12,165 bases of DNA from an uncultured Lachnospiraceae bacterium (lineage in GTDB: Bacteria; Bacillota; Clostridia; Lachnospirales; Lachnospiraceae): the NCBI GenBank assembly GCA_945492935.1, contig CALYVE010000019.1, forward strand, positions 1 to 12,165. Reading direction: 5' to 3'. The notes beneath the pieces are model-generated. The model made no database searches. It saw nothing but the letters and a program-made list of their open reading frames with translations, and was not told the DNA's origin. The translations under genes and the position numbers were made by a program. The stretch's first letter is position 1. Each line of letters starts with the position of its first letter. This document shows positions 1-6,986 of the stretch, one piece after another.

Positions 1-365
1 CTACAATGGATATTGATGTTGCAGGTCCTGATATGGGTATCTTAATCGGTAAACGAGGACAGACATTAGATGCATTACAGTACTTGATTAGTTTATTTGT
101 GAACAAGAAGAGCGAATCTTACATTCGTGTAAAGCTTGATACAGAGAATTATCGTGCAAGAAGAAAGGATACACTTGAGAACCTTGCAAAGAATATTGCA
201 TTTAAGGTTAAGAGATCAAGACGTTCTTTCACACTTGAGCCAATGAATCCATATGAGAGAAGAATTATTCACTCAGCACTTCAAAATGATGCTTATGTAG
301 CAACAAGAAGTGAAGGCGAAGAACCTTATCGTAAGGTTATCGTATACTTAAAGAAAAACTCATAA
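1..365 (+). CDS. jag: Jag/SpoIIIJ-associated KH-R3H RNA-binding protein, 3' end only
   Basis: The window opens inside this gene. The frame is open from base 3, and the ATG at base 6 is internal, so the N-terminal Jag domain lies outside. Counting from that Met, a KH domain shows the GKRG loop (residues 15-18) followed by QTLDALQYL. The R3H domain follows, with NPYERRIIH at about 81-89 giving the R-x3-H pair (Arg85, His89), and the protein ends YLKKNS. Jag (also called KhpB or EloR) is a cytoplasmic RNA-binding protein encoded after yidC in Firmicutes, and it influences cell elongation and sporulation or division. The gene is followed 15 bp after its stop by a perfect bidirectional terminator. 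The expected next gene, mnmE, is present but on the opposite strand. The identification is secure. Confidence 0.95.
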   Translation, partial: TMDIDVAGPDMGILIGKRGQTLDALQYLISLFVNKKSESYIRVKLDTENYRARRKDTLENLAKNIAFKVKRSRRSFTLEPMNPYERRIIHSALQNDAYVATRSEGEEPYRKVIVYLKKNS

Positions 366-380
366 TATTTTAAGTATTAT

Positions 381-429
381 AAAGAAAAAAATCTTAGGCT
401 GTTTCACATAGCCTAAGATTTTTTTCTTT
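381..429. terminator. Bidirectional intrinsic terminator between convergent jag and mnmE
   Basis: Bases 381-400 and 410-429 form a perfect 20-bp inverted repeat around a 9-nt loop. The GC-containing core (TCTTAGGCT / AGCCTAAGA) is flanked by an A-run on one side and a T-run on the other. It therefore reads as a stem plus U-tract on both strands, ending jag (+) and the convergent mnmE region (-). Confidence 0.92.
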
Positions 430-531
430 TCATGATTCGGGTGTCAAAAGCCTCTGTTGATACAGTGCCTCGGCAGCTTGCACAAATAAAAATGTATTCA
501 TTCCGTTGTGCAAACCATTCCGATGAGCCAT
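430..531 (-). other. Possible small ORF or gene remnant downstream of mnmE
   Basis: From the Met codon at 531 the minus strand encodes 33 residues, beginning MAHRNGLHNGMNTF and ending LLTPES. The same frame stays open back into the 3' end of mnmE, in a different frame from mnmE. No Shine-Dalgarno sequence precedes the Met at 531, and the stop abuts the bidirectional terminator. The peptide has a non-random look, with HRNG/HNGMN followed by FVQAAEALYQQ, and may be the tail of a decayed gene or a translated dispersed repeat. I do not recognise a characterised family. Treat it as unproven. Confidence 0.22.
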
Positions 532-583
532 TTGGTGCGAAGAAGTGTGTTCAGAAGACTTTTCATAAAAGAAATTGTTAAAA

Positions 584-1957
584 CTATTTACCCATACAGA
601 ATTCAGAAAAAATTTTGTTAACGAGATCATCTTCTAATTCTTCGCCTATGATTTTTCCTAAACTGATATAGGCAGACATGAGGTCGATTGTGAAAAAGTC
701 TTCGCCCATATCCATTGCGATACTTTCCTTGACTTTGTTGAGACTGTCACGTGTATCATAAAGGAGCGATTTGTGTCGCATATTGGAAATGTATATTTCA
801 TTATTGTATGATAATTCGTCAGCAAAAAACATTTGTTTCAGTTTGGCACAGAGTTCTTCTTTGCCGGTGCCCTCTTTTGCCGAAATATCGAGAATTTCGG
901 TATCAATTTGCGAGGTTATCAACATTTTATCCACAATCGTTTGTTGATCGTTTTTATTAATAAGGGTGAGTGATTTTTTACCCTTAATGGACTGCATGAT
1001 TTTGTAATCATTGTCGTTTAGCGGTGTTGTTCCGTCAACAATATACAAAATGAGATCTGCATCTTCGATTGTATCCATTGCCTTGTTTACACCAATGCGT
1101 TCTACAATGTCCTCTGTGTCACGAATCCCTGCTGTATCTATGATATTAAGCGATATTTCGTCGATTGTGATATGCTCCTCTAACGTGTCTCTCGTAGTAC
1201 CTTCGATATCTGTTACGATTGCACGATCCTCGCCTAAAAGCATGTTAAGAACCGACGATTTTCCTGCATTTGGGCGTCCGAGAATGACTGTACGAATGCC
1301 CTCGTGAACAAGACGTCCGTTATTGACTGATTTTATAAGCTTTTCAACAGTTATTAACAAGTTATCCACAGTCTCATTTAATTCTTGTGGAAAACTATCC
1401 AGAGAGTAATTTTCCGGGTCGTCTAAAGCCGATTCAATGTATGCAATCTTGTATAGCAAGGTTTCGCGCATATCGGAAATAATCTTACCGAGACCGCCTG
1501 TCAATTGACGGAGGGATGATTTCGCAGCAAGCTCGTTTTGGGCATGAATCAGGTCCATAACAGATTCTGCCTGGGACATATCAATACGACCATTGAGGAA
1601 CGCGCGCTTTGTAAACTCTCCCGGCTCTGCCGGTCTTGCCCCGAGTCGAAGTACTAAATCAAGAATTCGTTTTAAAGCAACAATACCACCATGGCAGTCA
1701 AGTTCAACAACATCTTCTGCTGTATAAGTATGGGGTGCACGCATAACAAGAGCAATGGATTCGTCATATATTTCACCATCGTAAGAGATAAGACCAAAGG
1801 CAGCTGTATAGCTTTCCATAGTCGCAATTTGTTTGCTCTTATTTTTAGCGATAAAAATTTGATTTGCAATGGCAATTGCATCGTCACCGCTTATTCGAAT
1901 GATTCCGATACCTGAATTACCCATACCTGTTGCAATAGCAGCTATTGTGTCGCTCAT
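584..1957 (-). CDS. mnmE: tRNA uridine-5-carboxymethylaminomethyl modification GTPase MnmE
   Basis: MnmE (TrmE) works with MnmG to place a (carboxymethyl)aminomethyl group on C5 of wobble uridine in certain tRNAs, using a methylene-THF-derived carbon and GTP hydrolysis. I chose the ATG at 1957 rather than an upstream in-frame ATG at 1990, because GGAGG lies 5 nt before it and the protein then starts MSDTIAAIAT, as the family does. That gives 457 residues, a normal length. The N-terminal folate-binding domain covers about 1-118. The helical domain contains a G domain with P-loop GRPNAGKS (227-234), GTTRD (253-257), DTAG (274-277) and NKND (334-337). The C-terminal CMGK (454-457) carries the conserved catalytic Cys454. 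The protein looks fully functional. The gene runs opposite to jag and mnmG, which is unusual because these are normally co-oriented. It has its own promoter, divergent from that of mnmG. Confidence 0.97.
   Translation of the reverse strand: MSDTIAAIATGMGNSGIGIIRISGDDAIAIANQIFIAKNKSKQIATMESYTAAFGLISYDGEIYDESIALVMRAPHTYTAEDVVELDCHGGIVALKRILDLVLRLGARPAEPGEFTKRAFLNGRIDMSQAESVMDLIHAQNELAAKSSLRQLTGGLGKIISDMRETLLYKIAYIESALDDPENYSLDSFPQELNETVDNLLITVEKLIKSVNNGRLVHEGIRTVILGRPNAGKSSVLNMLLGEDRAIVTDIEGTTRDTLEEHITIDEISLNIIDTAGIRDTEDIVERIGVNKAMDTIEDADLILYIVDGTTPLNDNDYKIMQSIKGKKSLTLINKNDQQTIVDKMLITSQIDTEILDISAKEGTGKEELCAKLKQMFFADELSYNNEIYISNMRHKSLLYDTRDSLNKVKESIAMDMGEDFFTIDLMSAYISLGKIIGEELEDDLVNKIFSEFCMGK
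927..935 (+). promoter_or_regulatory. Consensus DnaA-box sequence inside mnmE
   Basis: TTATCCACA occurs here as a perfect match to the classical DnaA box. It lies within the mnmE coding sequence, where it encodes part of VDK on the other strand. A second exact copy lies at 1362-1370. The cluster's usual proximity to oriC makes binding plausible, but codon content alone could produce the match. Confidence 0.3.
1362..1394. promoter_or_regulatory. DnaA-box pair inside mnmE
   Basis: A perfect TTATCCACA lies at 1362-1370, and an inverted near-consensus box (TTTTCCACA on the minus strand) lies at 1386-1394. They are inside mnmE. No AT-rich unwinding element or dnaA gene is visible, so this is not an origin by itself. 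At most it is a DnaA-binding or titration site. Confidence 0.28.
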
Positions 1958-2010
1958 ACAAACCTCCAAAAAAGAAATAACAGGAACCAAAAGTTCCGAT
2001 ACTATGAAGC

Positions 2011-2039
2011 ATTATAGCAAATAACAAAACAAACAACAA
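2011..2039 (-). promoter_or_regulatory. Sigma-A promoter of mnmE
   Basis: On the minus strand, TTGTTG (2034-2039) and TATAAT (2011-2016) are separated by 17 nt. Transcription would start near 2004, about 47 nt before the mnmE ATG. A small hairpin (GGAAC / GTTCC, 1983-1997) lies in the leader. Confidence 0.6.
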
Positions 2040-2090
2040 ATGGAATTTTTTACTCCTCCTATGAAAACAACGTGTATCCGCAAAAAAAGA

Positions 2091-2119
2091 TTGAGTATAC
2101 CTACAGAAAAGTATATAAT
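2091..2119 (+). promoter_or_regulatory. Sigma-A promoter of the mnmG-rsmG operon
   Basis: TTGAGT (2091-2096) and a perfect TATAAT (2114-2119) are separated by 17 nt. The start point is expected near 2126, leaving a short leader before the AGAGGG ribosome site and the ATG at 2154. Confidence 0.75.
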
Positions 2120-2153
2120 ATAAGCGTTTATTGTAGTAAAAGAGGGAAAAATC

Positions 2154-4106
2154 ATGAGTCAGAATATTTGTATTGAAGAAGAATATGATGTCGTTGTCGT
2201 TGGTGCCGGTCACGCAGGCTGTGAGGCAGCGCTTGCTTGTGCGCGTCTTGGCATGAAAACGATATTATTTACGATAAGTATGGACAGTGTGGCACTTATG
2301 CCATGTAACCCGAATATTGGAGGAAGCTCCAAAGGACACCTTGTGCGTGAGATTGATGCGCTTGGTGGTGAGATGGGAAAAAATATAGATAAGACGTATA
2401 TTCAATCAAAAATGCTCAATGTATCAAAGGGACCTGCGGTCCATTCGTTGCGTGCACAGGCGGACAAGGTCGAATATACAAAGCAGATGAGACTCACTCT
2501 TCAAAATACAGAAAATCTTACCTTAAGACAGGCAGAGGTTTCGGAGCTTTTGTATGAAGAAACCAATACGGACGGTGAAACACGAAAGGTCATTTCCGGT
2601 GTAAAGACATATTCCGGTGCGAGCTATTATGCAAAGGCTGTAATTCTTTGTACGGGAACTTATCTTAAGGCACGATGCATTTACGGAGATGTCGTAAATC
2701 ATACGGGTCCAAATGGACTTATGGCTGCAAATCATTTGTCAGAATCCATGAAGGATGCAGGTATATTTATTCGCCGATTTAAAACAGGTACGCCGGCGAG
2801 ACTGGATAAGAAAACGATTGATTTTTCAAAGATGGAAGAACAAAAGGGTGATGAGCATATCGTTCCTTTTTCGTTCACAAACACGGAAGAAGATATCAAA
2901 CGCGAGCAGATTTCCTGCTGGCTTACTTATACAAATGAAGAAACACATAAGATCATCAAAGATAATATTGATCGGTCTCCGCTTTTTTCCGGTTTTATTG
3001 AAGGAACAGGACCAAGATATTGTCCATCTATAGAGGACAAGGTCATGAAGTTTCCGGACAAAAACCGCCACCAGCTTTTTATTGAGCCGGAGGGAGAATT
3101 TACAAATGAAATGTACATGGGTGGCATGTCATCTTCTTTGCCGGAGGATGTCCAGTATGCGATGATTCGTACGGTTCCGGGACTCGAAAATGTATCGATT
3201 GTACGAAATGCTTATGCAATTGAATACGATTGTATTAATGCAACGCATCTTCGTTCAAACCTTGAGTTTAAAGATGTTGACGGGCTTTTTTCTGCCGGAC
3301 AGATTAATGGTAGTTCCGGCTATGAAGAGGCAGCGGCACAGGGAATTATGGCAGGTATCAATGCTGCACGTAAGATTACAAATAAAGAGCCTCTCGTTCT
3401 TGATCGTTCACAAGCATATATCGGTGTGTTGATTGATGATCTTGTTACAAAGGAGACACAGGAACCATATCGAATGATGACCTCCCGCGCGGAATACCGA
3501 TTACTTCTTCGTCAGGATAATGCGGATCTTCGTTTGACAGATATCGGGTATGAGATTGGGCTTATTGATGATGAACGTTATGCCGCATTTTGTGAGAAGC
3601 GAAGAATTATCAATGCAGAGATTGCGCGCATGCAGGAGATTATGGTTGGCGGAAATCAGAAGGTACAGGCTTTTCTTGCACAGCATGACAGTTCACCACT
3701 TTGTACAGCACTTTCTCTTGCAGAACTGATTCGAAGACCGGAGCTTGATTACGAAAGGATTGCTCCTCTTGATGAAGAACGCGGCAAGGCGTATGCTACG
3801 CTGTTTGGACCGGATGCAAAACGAAGCACACTGACGCAGGACGAGGTGGAACAGATTAATATCACAATAAAGTATGATGGATATATCAGTCGCCAGAAGC
3901 AGCAGGTTGAACAGTTCCAAAAGATGGAAAAGAAACGGATTCCGGAAGATATCAATTATGAGGATGTGTCGAATCTTCGTAAGGAGGCAAGACAAAAGCT
4001 TTCACAGATTCGTCCGGCTTCGATTGGACAGGCATCTCGAATTTCCGGTGTTTCTCCGGCGGATATTTCGGTGCTTATGATTTATTTGACGGCAAAGAAA
4101 AATTAG
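2154..4106 (+). CDS. mnmG: tRNA uridine-5-carboxymethylaminomethyl modification enzyme MnmG (FAD-dependent)
   Basis: MnmG (GidA) is the FAD-dependent partner of MnmE in the cytoplasmic complex that modifies wobble uridine 34. The 650-residue protein has the N-terminal Rossmann FAD-binding motif GAGHAGCEAA (17-26) and the MPCNPNIGG segment after it. Both family signatures are present: GPRYCPSIEDK at about 285-295 and AGQINGSSGYEEAAAQG at about 381-397. The C-terminal helical domain, which contacts MnmE and tRNA, carries GQASRISGVSPADI. Length is normal to slightly long. An AGAGGG site precedes the ATG. It is the first gene of an operon with rsmG, whose start is 10 nt downstream. Its functional partner mnmE is transcribed divergently from the same 196-bp intergenic region. 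Confidence 0.98.
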   Translation: MSQNICIEEEYDVVVVGAGHAGCEAALACARLGMKTILFTISMDSVALMPCNPNIGGSSKGHLVREIDALGGEMGKNIDKTYIQSKMLNVSKGPAVHSLRAQADKVEYTKQMRLTLQNTENLTLRQAEVSELLYEETNTDGETRKVISGVKTYSGASYYAKAVILCTGTYLKARCIYGDVVNHTGPNGLMAANHLSESMKDAGIFIRRFKTGTPARLDKKTIDFSKMEEQKGDEHIVPFSFTNTEEDIKREQISCWLTYTNEETHKIIKDNIDRSPLFSGFIEGTGPRYCPSIEDKVMKFPDKNRHQLFIEPEGEFTNEMYMGGMSSSLPEDVQYAMIRTVPGLENVSIVRNAYAIEYDCINATHLRSNLEFKDVDGLFSAGQINGSSGYEEAAAQGIMAGINAARKITNKEPLVLDRSQAYIGVLIDDLVTKETQEPYRMMTSRAEYRLLLRQDNADLRLTDIGYEIGLIDDERYAAFCEKRRIINAEIARMQEIMVGGNQKVQAFLAQHDSSPLCTALSLAELIRRPELDYERIAPLDEERGKAYATLFGPDAKRSTLTQDEVEQINITIKYDGYISRQKQQVEQFQKMEKKRIPEDINYEDVSNLRKEARQKLSQIRPASIGQASRISGVSPADISVLMIYLTAKKN

Positions 4107-4116
4107 AGGTAACAAA

Positions 4117-4839
4117 TTGAAAAAAATAAGAGACTACGTGAATTCCATAACAGACGGTGCAATTGACCTTACAAATGCACAGCTGGAGCAGTTTGAAACA
4201 TATTTTTCTATGTTAGTTGAGAAAAATAAGGTCATGAACCTAACTGCTATTACAGAGCGGGAAGATGTCATATTAAAGCATTTTATTGACAGTCTTGCCA
4301 TTGCCGGATATTATTCAGACATTTACAAGAAGCCACTTTCCATCATTGATGTTGGAACCGGTGCAGGATTTCCCGGACTTCCGCTTAAGATTGCATTTCC
4401 GCAATTAAACGTGACATTGTTTGATTCACTCAATAAAAGAATCAAATTTTTACAAGAGGTTGCAGATGAAATAGGTGTTACGGTAAATTGTATTCATGGT
4501 CGTGCAGAAGAAGGCGGCCGGAACAAAGACATGCGCGAAATGTACGATGTTGCCGTTTCCAGAGCTGTTGCCAATATGGCGGTTCTTTCAGAATACTGTA
4601 TGCCGTTTGTTAAGGTTGGCGGATTTTTTATTCCATACAAAACAGATAAGATTGCGGAGGAGCTGGAGCAGGGAAAGAAAGCAATTTCAATACTTGGAGG
4701 TAAGCTTGCTCGAGTAGAAAATTTGACCTTGCCGGACTCTGATATCAATCGTAGCTTTGTATTCATTCAAAAGATGAAACCGGTACCTAAGGGTTTTCCC
4801 AGAAAACCGGGTACGGCAAACAAACAGCCCCTTTCCTAA
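4117..4839 (+). CDS. rsmG: 16S rRNA (guanine-527-N7) methyltransferase RsmG
   Basis: RsmG (GidB) uses S-adenosylmethionine to methylate N7 of G527 (E. coli numbering) in the 530 loop of 16S rRNA. The start is TTG at 4117, which is preceded by AGAGGT. The next in-frame Met is residue 31, which would remove the conserved N-terminal helix. The class I methyltransferase motif DVGTGAGFPG lies at 78-87, the SRAVA motif at 148-152, and PRKPG near the C-terminus at 229-233. Length of 240 residues is typical. It is the second gene of the mnmG operon, and the final codons are built into the terminator stem. Confidence 0.97.
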   Translation: MKKIRDYVNSITDGAIDLTNAQLEQFETYFSMLVEKNKVMNLTAITEREDVILKHFIDSLAIAGYYSDIYKKPLSIIDVGTGAGFPGLPLKIAFPQLNVTLFDSLNKRIKFLQEVADEIGVTVNCIHGRAEEGGRNKDMREMYDVAVSRAVANMAVLSEYCMPFVKVGGFFIPYKTDKIAEELEQGKKAISILGGKLARVENLTLPDSDINRSFVFIQKMKPVPKGFPRKPGTANKQPLS

Positions 4840-4857
4840 GAAAGAGGCTGTTTGTTT
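4818..4857. terminator. Terminator shared by convergent rsmG and the exonuclease gene
   Basis: AAACAAACAGCC (4818-4829) pairs perfectly with GGCTGTTTGTTT (4846-4857), and an inner CTTTC/GAAAG stem sits in the loop. It overlaps the last codons and stop of rsmG. It is T-rich at both ends, so it can serve the convergent minus-strand operon as well. Confidence 0.82.
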
Positions 4858-4873
4858 AAATTCGGATATTGGA

Positions 4874-5827
4874 TTACATGTTTTTTTTGTTGTGACGCTT
4901 TTCCTGTCGTCTCACGCGAAGTTCATTTTGTCGGGCTTTTATTGTTTCTAACCCTTGTTTGTCAATCGGTTGCATTGTCTTAATTACGAAAATGTTGCCG
5001 TCTTTTGCCTGTTTGAATTTTATTTTTCCACTTACAAGACCGTGATACCAGCATTTTCCTACCGAAGTGTAAGAGTTCGGCGAGTTCGAAAACCATTTAA
5101 TGCGCTTGGATAATTTTTTGTTGCATTTGTAGCAAAATGTGGCTGTTAAATCTCGGTCATCCATTGCCTGTTTTTTGTCCGGAAACTCTCTGGATATGTA
5201 TTCCATAAAATGCTTGTGTCTGGAAATTATCTCGGTTTCTTTGTCCTGTGGATTGTTGTAAATATCGTATGTGTAACGATCCTCTAAATCCTTAGGATGA
5301 ATCTGTGAAAAAACAAGACCTGTATAATATGCATCATTTACTGCACTATGAAAAGGTCTGTCGATTGGAATATGTAAATGGTCGACAGCTTTTTCCAGTT
5401 TGACGATTGCCTTTTCGCTGTCTGTCGTATCCGCATAAATTTGTTGGATATTATAGTATTTTAAAGGTGCTTCAAGTGGTTTCATGTAATAATAATCCAT
5501 ATTATTTTGAAGATAATATAAATCCATGGTACCCCAGGAACAGAAAATGTAATCGGTTCCGCACCATTTCAAAAATTCTCGACATACCATATCAAACGGC
5601 CGACCTTGACGAAGCGTTGTCTCGTCATAATTTAGCACTTCACGAACATGCGGTTGCAAGCGTTTGTACAATCGTGGTTTTACGATACTGGAATATGAAT
5701 CAATAATATTAAATTTGCTGTCCAGTTTGACTGCACCTATCTCAATTATCTCGAATTGCATACGTGGATTAGGTTCATAACTGCCACCGCCCTGATTCCA
5801 TTCGAGATCGAACACAATGTAGTTCAT
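4874..5827 (-). CDS. DEDDh-family 3'-5' exonuclease with C-terminal Cys/His cluster
   Basis: This 317-residue protein begins with a DEDDh exonuclease fold of the DnaQ / ERI-1-KapD kind. Exo I is FDLEW, with Asp7 and Glu9. Exo II is WGTMD, with Asp102. Exo III is H-x4-D, with His160 and Asp165 (HSAVND). All four acidic residues and the catalytic His are present, so two-metal 3'-5' hydrolysis of single-stranded nucleic acid is expected; whether RNA or DNA is unknown. After about residue 180 a distinct C-terminal part contains CYKC (232-235) and C-W-Y-H (Cys259, His262), which may bind zinc, and ends in a very basic tail. AAGGAG precedes the ATG. The gene lies 13 nt after the membrane/coiled-coil gene and is co-transcribed with it. 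No more specific name is safe. Confidence 0.9.
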   Translation of the reverse strand: MNYIVFDLEWNQGGGSYEPNPRMQFEIIEIGAVKLDSKFNIIDSYSSIVKPRLYKRLQPHVREVLNYDETTLRQGRPFDMVCREFLKWCGTDYIFCSWGTMDLYYLQNNMDYYYMKPLEAPLKYYNIQQIYADTTDSEKAIVKLEKAVDHLHIPIDRPFHSAVNDAYYTGLVFSQIHPKDLEDRYTYDIYNNPQDKETEIISRHKHFMEYISREFPDKKQAMDDRDLTATFCYKCNKKLSKRIKWFSNSPNSYTSVGKCWYHGLVSGKIKFKQAKDGNIFVIKTMQPIDKQGLETIKARQNELRVRRQEKRHNKKNM

Positions 5828-5840
5828 CGTGGGCTCCTTT

Positions 5841-6437
5841 TTATTCTGCTTTTGATTTCATGACACGCAAGTGTGAGTAGTCATTTGTATTATCAAGCTT
5901 GCCATTTCTGGATTCTAATTCTTTGCAGATATCATTTAAAATCTCAAGTGCCTCTGCAGAGGACTTGGCATTTGCTGTTGCCATTTGCGCAATGAGAACG
6001 GCAATTCGCTCGTTGCTATTAACAACCTTCGCTGTGTTATCAATATCTTTTTTGACCGAAAGCTTGGTCATAACCTTATCCTGTTCGATTAATGAGTTCA
6101 TAAGAGAGGCGTTCTCGTTTTTCATTTCAATCATCAAATCTACAACGCCTGACATATCCTTGCTTCGGGCAATTTCCTCACGTTTTGCAACTGAATAGAT
6201 ACCTTTTTGAACTTTGGTAAGCTCGTTTTGTTTGTCAAGGTTGAGTGAAACGACCTCGTCGATTTTGGCCAGAATTGCATCAACCATGAAATACGTATCC
6301 ACGATGACAATGAGTGATACGGCAATGATTACTTCCACAGAAGATGGGTAAACAAGCATCATATAAATGTCAACTAACAAAGCTGCAATAAATGCAACTG
6401 CACTGATTGTAAGCGTTGCTCCGGTCTTGTTTTTCAT
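5841..6437 (-). CDS. Small membrane protein with two TM segments and a cytoplasmic coiled-coil region; function unknown
   Basis: I do not recognise the family. The 198-residue protein has two hydrophobic segments (about 9-30 and 34-54) joined by a very short turn containing YPSS. An acidic helical region rich in K, E, N and Q follows (55-185), which looks like a coiled coil. With both ends predicted inside, the soluble part would be cytoplasmic. AAGGAGG lies 10 nt before the ATG, slightly long but clear. Its promoter at 6469-6497 also drives the exonuclease gene 13 nt downstream. A membrane anchor or scaffold working with the nuclease is possible, but only by operon context. Confidence 0.8.
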   Translation of the reverse strand: MKNKTGATLTISAVAFIAALLVDIYMMLVYPSSVEVIIAVSLIVIVDTYFMVDAILAKIDEVVSLNLDKQNELTKVQKGIYSVAKREEIARSKDMSGVVDLMIEMKNENASLMNSLIEQDKVMTKLSVKKDIDNTAKVVNSNERIAVLIAQMATANAKSSAEALEILNDICKELESRNGKLDNTNDYSHLRVMKSKAE

Positions 6438-6468
6438 GGATGCAAAACCTCCTTAAGTCATTTGTATT

Positions 6469-6497
6469 ATCATAGCATAATTCCAAAATATTGACAA
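6469..6497 (-). promoter_or_regulatory. Promoter of the membrane protein / exonuclease operon
   Basis: On the minus strand, TTGTCA (6492-6497) and TATGAT (6469-6474) are 17 nt apart, with a TG extended -10 (TGCTATGAT). The start point would be near 6462, 25 nt before the ATG at 6437. Confidence 0.72.
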
Positions 6498-6515
6498 CTG
6501 TAGCGTTTGCGGTGT

Positions 6516-6537
6516 TTCCGTTAAGGAATTGTTGGCA
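6516..6537 (+). repeat. 22-nt direct repeat, copy A, heading foldback 1
   Basis: This copy begins TTCCGTTAAGGAA and ends GTTGGCA. It matches copy B (6793-6814) at 20 of 22 positions, the two differences being T/C. Within it, TTCC and GGAA form a small palindrome. It lies 24 nt before the left arm of foldback 1. Confidence 0.75.
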
Positions 6538-6561
6538 ATACTCTTATCTGCCTATCCGTAC

Positions 6562-6752
6562 GCCATATTCTCATATGATATAACGCAAGACACGCTTCGT
6601 TTTCTATTCGGTTCGCGCGCTTATTTACCGGCAGTCGCCCAAACTCGCCCTTTCGGGCTCAGACAGTGGGCTTGGTGCCGGTAGCTAGCGCAAACCTCAT
6701 TACGAAAGCCTTGCTATCGTCTTTGCTTTTATATCATTATGAGAATTATGGC
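6562..6752. repeat. Large imperfect foldback element 1 (about 190 nt)
   Basis: The outer arms 6562-6591 and 6719-6752 pair over 29 of 30 left-arm bases, interrupted only by four single-base bulges and one mismatch. Nested inside are GCTTCGT/ACGAAAGC (6594-6600 with 6702-6709), a perfect 8-bp TACCGGCA/TGCCGGTA (6626-6633 with 6676-6683), GCCCA/TGGGC (6637-6641 with 6667-6671) and an apical GCCC-TTTC-GGGC hairpin (6647-6658). The whole can fold as one long rod. It has no ORF of note. It could be a structured RNA, a dispersed palindromic repeat or a miniature element; the sequence alone does not decide. It is clearly more GC-rich than its surroundings at the tip. Confidence 0.7.
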
Positions 6753-6792
6753 TGTTGCTATCTCATAAATAATATTCCAGACAGGTATTCGG

Positions 6793-6814
6793 TTCCGTCA
6801 AGGAATCGTTGGCA
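6793..6814 (+). repeat. 22-nt direct repeat, copy B, heading foldback 2
   Basis: The second copy begins TTCCGTCAAGGAA and ends GTTGGCA, and matches copy A at 20 of 22 positions. Here GAATCG and CGATTC (6803-6820) form an additional perfect hairpin around TTGGCA. It lies immediately before the left arm of foldback 2. Confidence 0.75.
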
Positions 6815-6816
6815 CG

Positions 6817-6986
6817 ATTCTTACCCGTAAGCTTTCTCCACGGTGATGGATTCCATGCAGGGACATTTGCGACCGTCAGTACTTAATGAGTGCAACGCAC
6901 GAATTTAGTACTGCTACGCGGAGCAACTAAGCGGAAGCGGTCCCGGAATGGAACCATCACCGTGGAGAAAGTGTCCGTGTAAGAAT
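6817..6986. repeat. Large imperfect foldback element 2 (about 170 nt)
   Basis: The core is a perfect 18-bp pairing between 6832-6849 and 6954-6971 (CTTTCTCCACGGTGATGG and its complement). It extends outward through ATTCTTAC/GTAAGAAT (6817-6824 with 6979-6986) and inward through TTCCAT/ATGGAA (6851-6856 with 6948-6953) and GGGAC/GTCCC (6860-6864 with 6940-6944). The interior branches: CAGTACTTAA pairs with TTTAGTACTG (6877-6886 with 6904-6913, one mismatch), with an apical GTGC-AAC-GCAC hairpin. It lies 47 bp beyond the stop of the pyrophosphatase gene and may end its transcript. Together with foldback 1 it fills most of the gene-free stretch 6498-7033. Confidence 0.7.

Noticed and set aside
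1957..1990. Upstream in-frame ATG at 1990 as the mnmE start, adding 11 residues.
   Set aside because: It has no ribosome site, and the ATG at 1957 has GGAGG at good spacing and gives the family-typical N-terminus.
6491..6520. Plus-strand promoter starting with TTGACA at 6491-6496 that could transcribe the foldbacks.
   Set aside because: No acceptable -10 lies 16-18 nt downstream; the same bases form the -35 (TTGTCA) of the minus-strand operon promoter.
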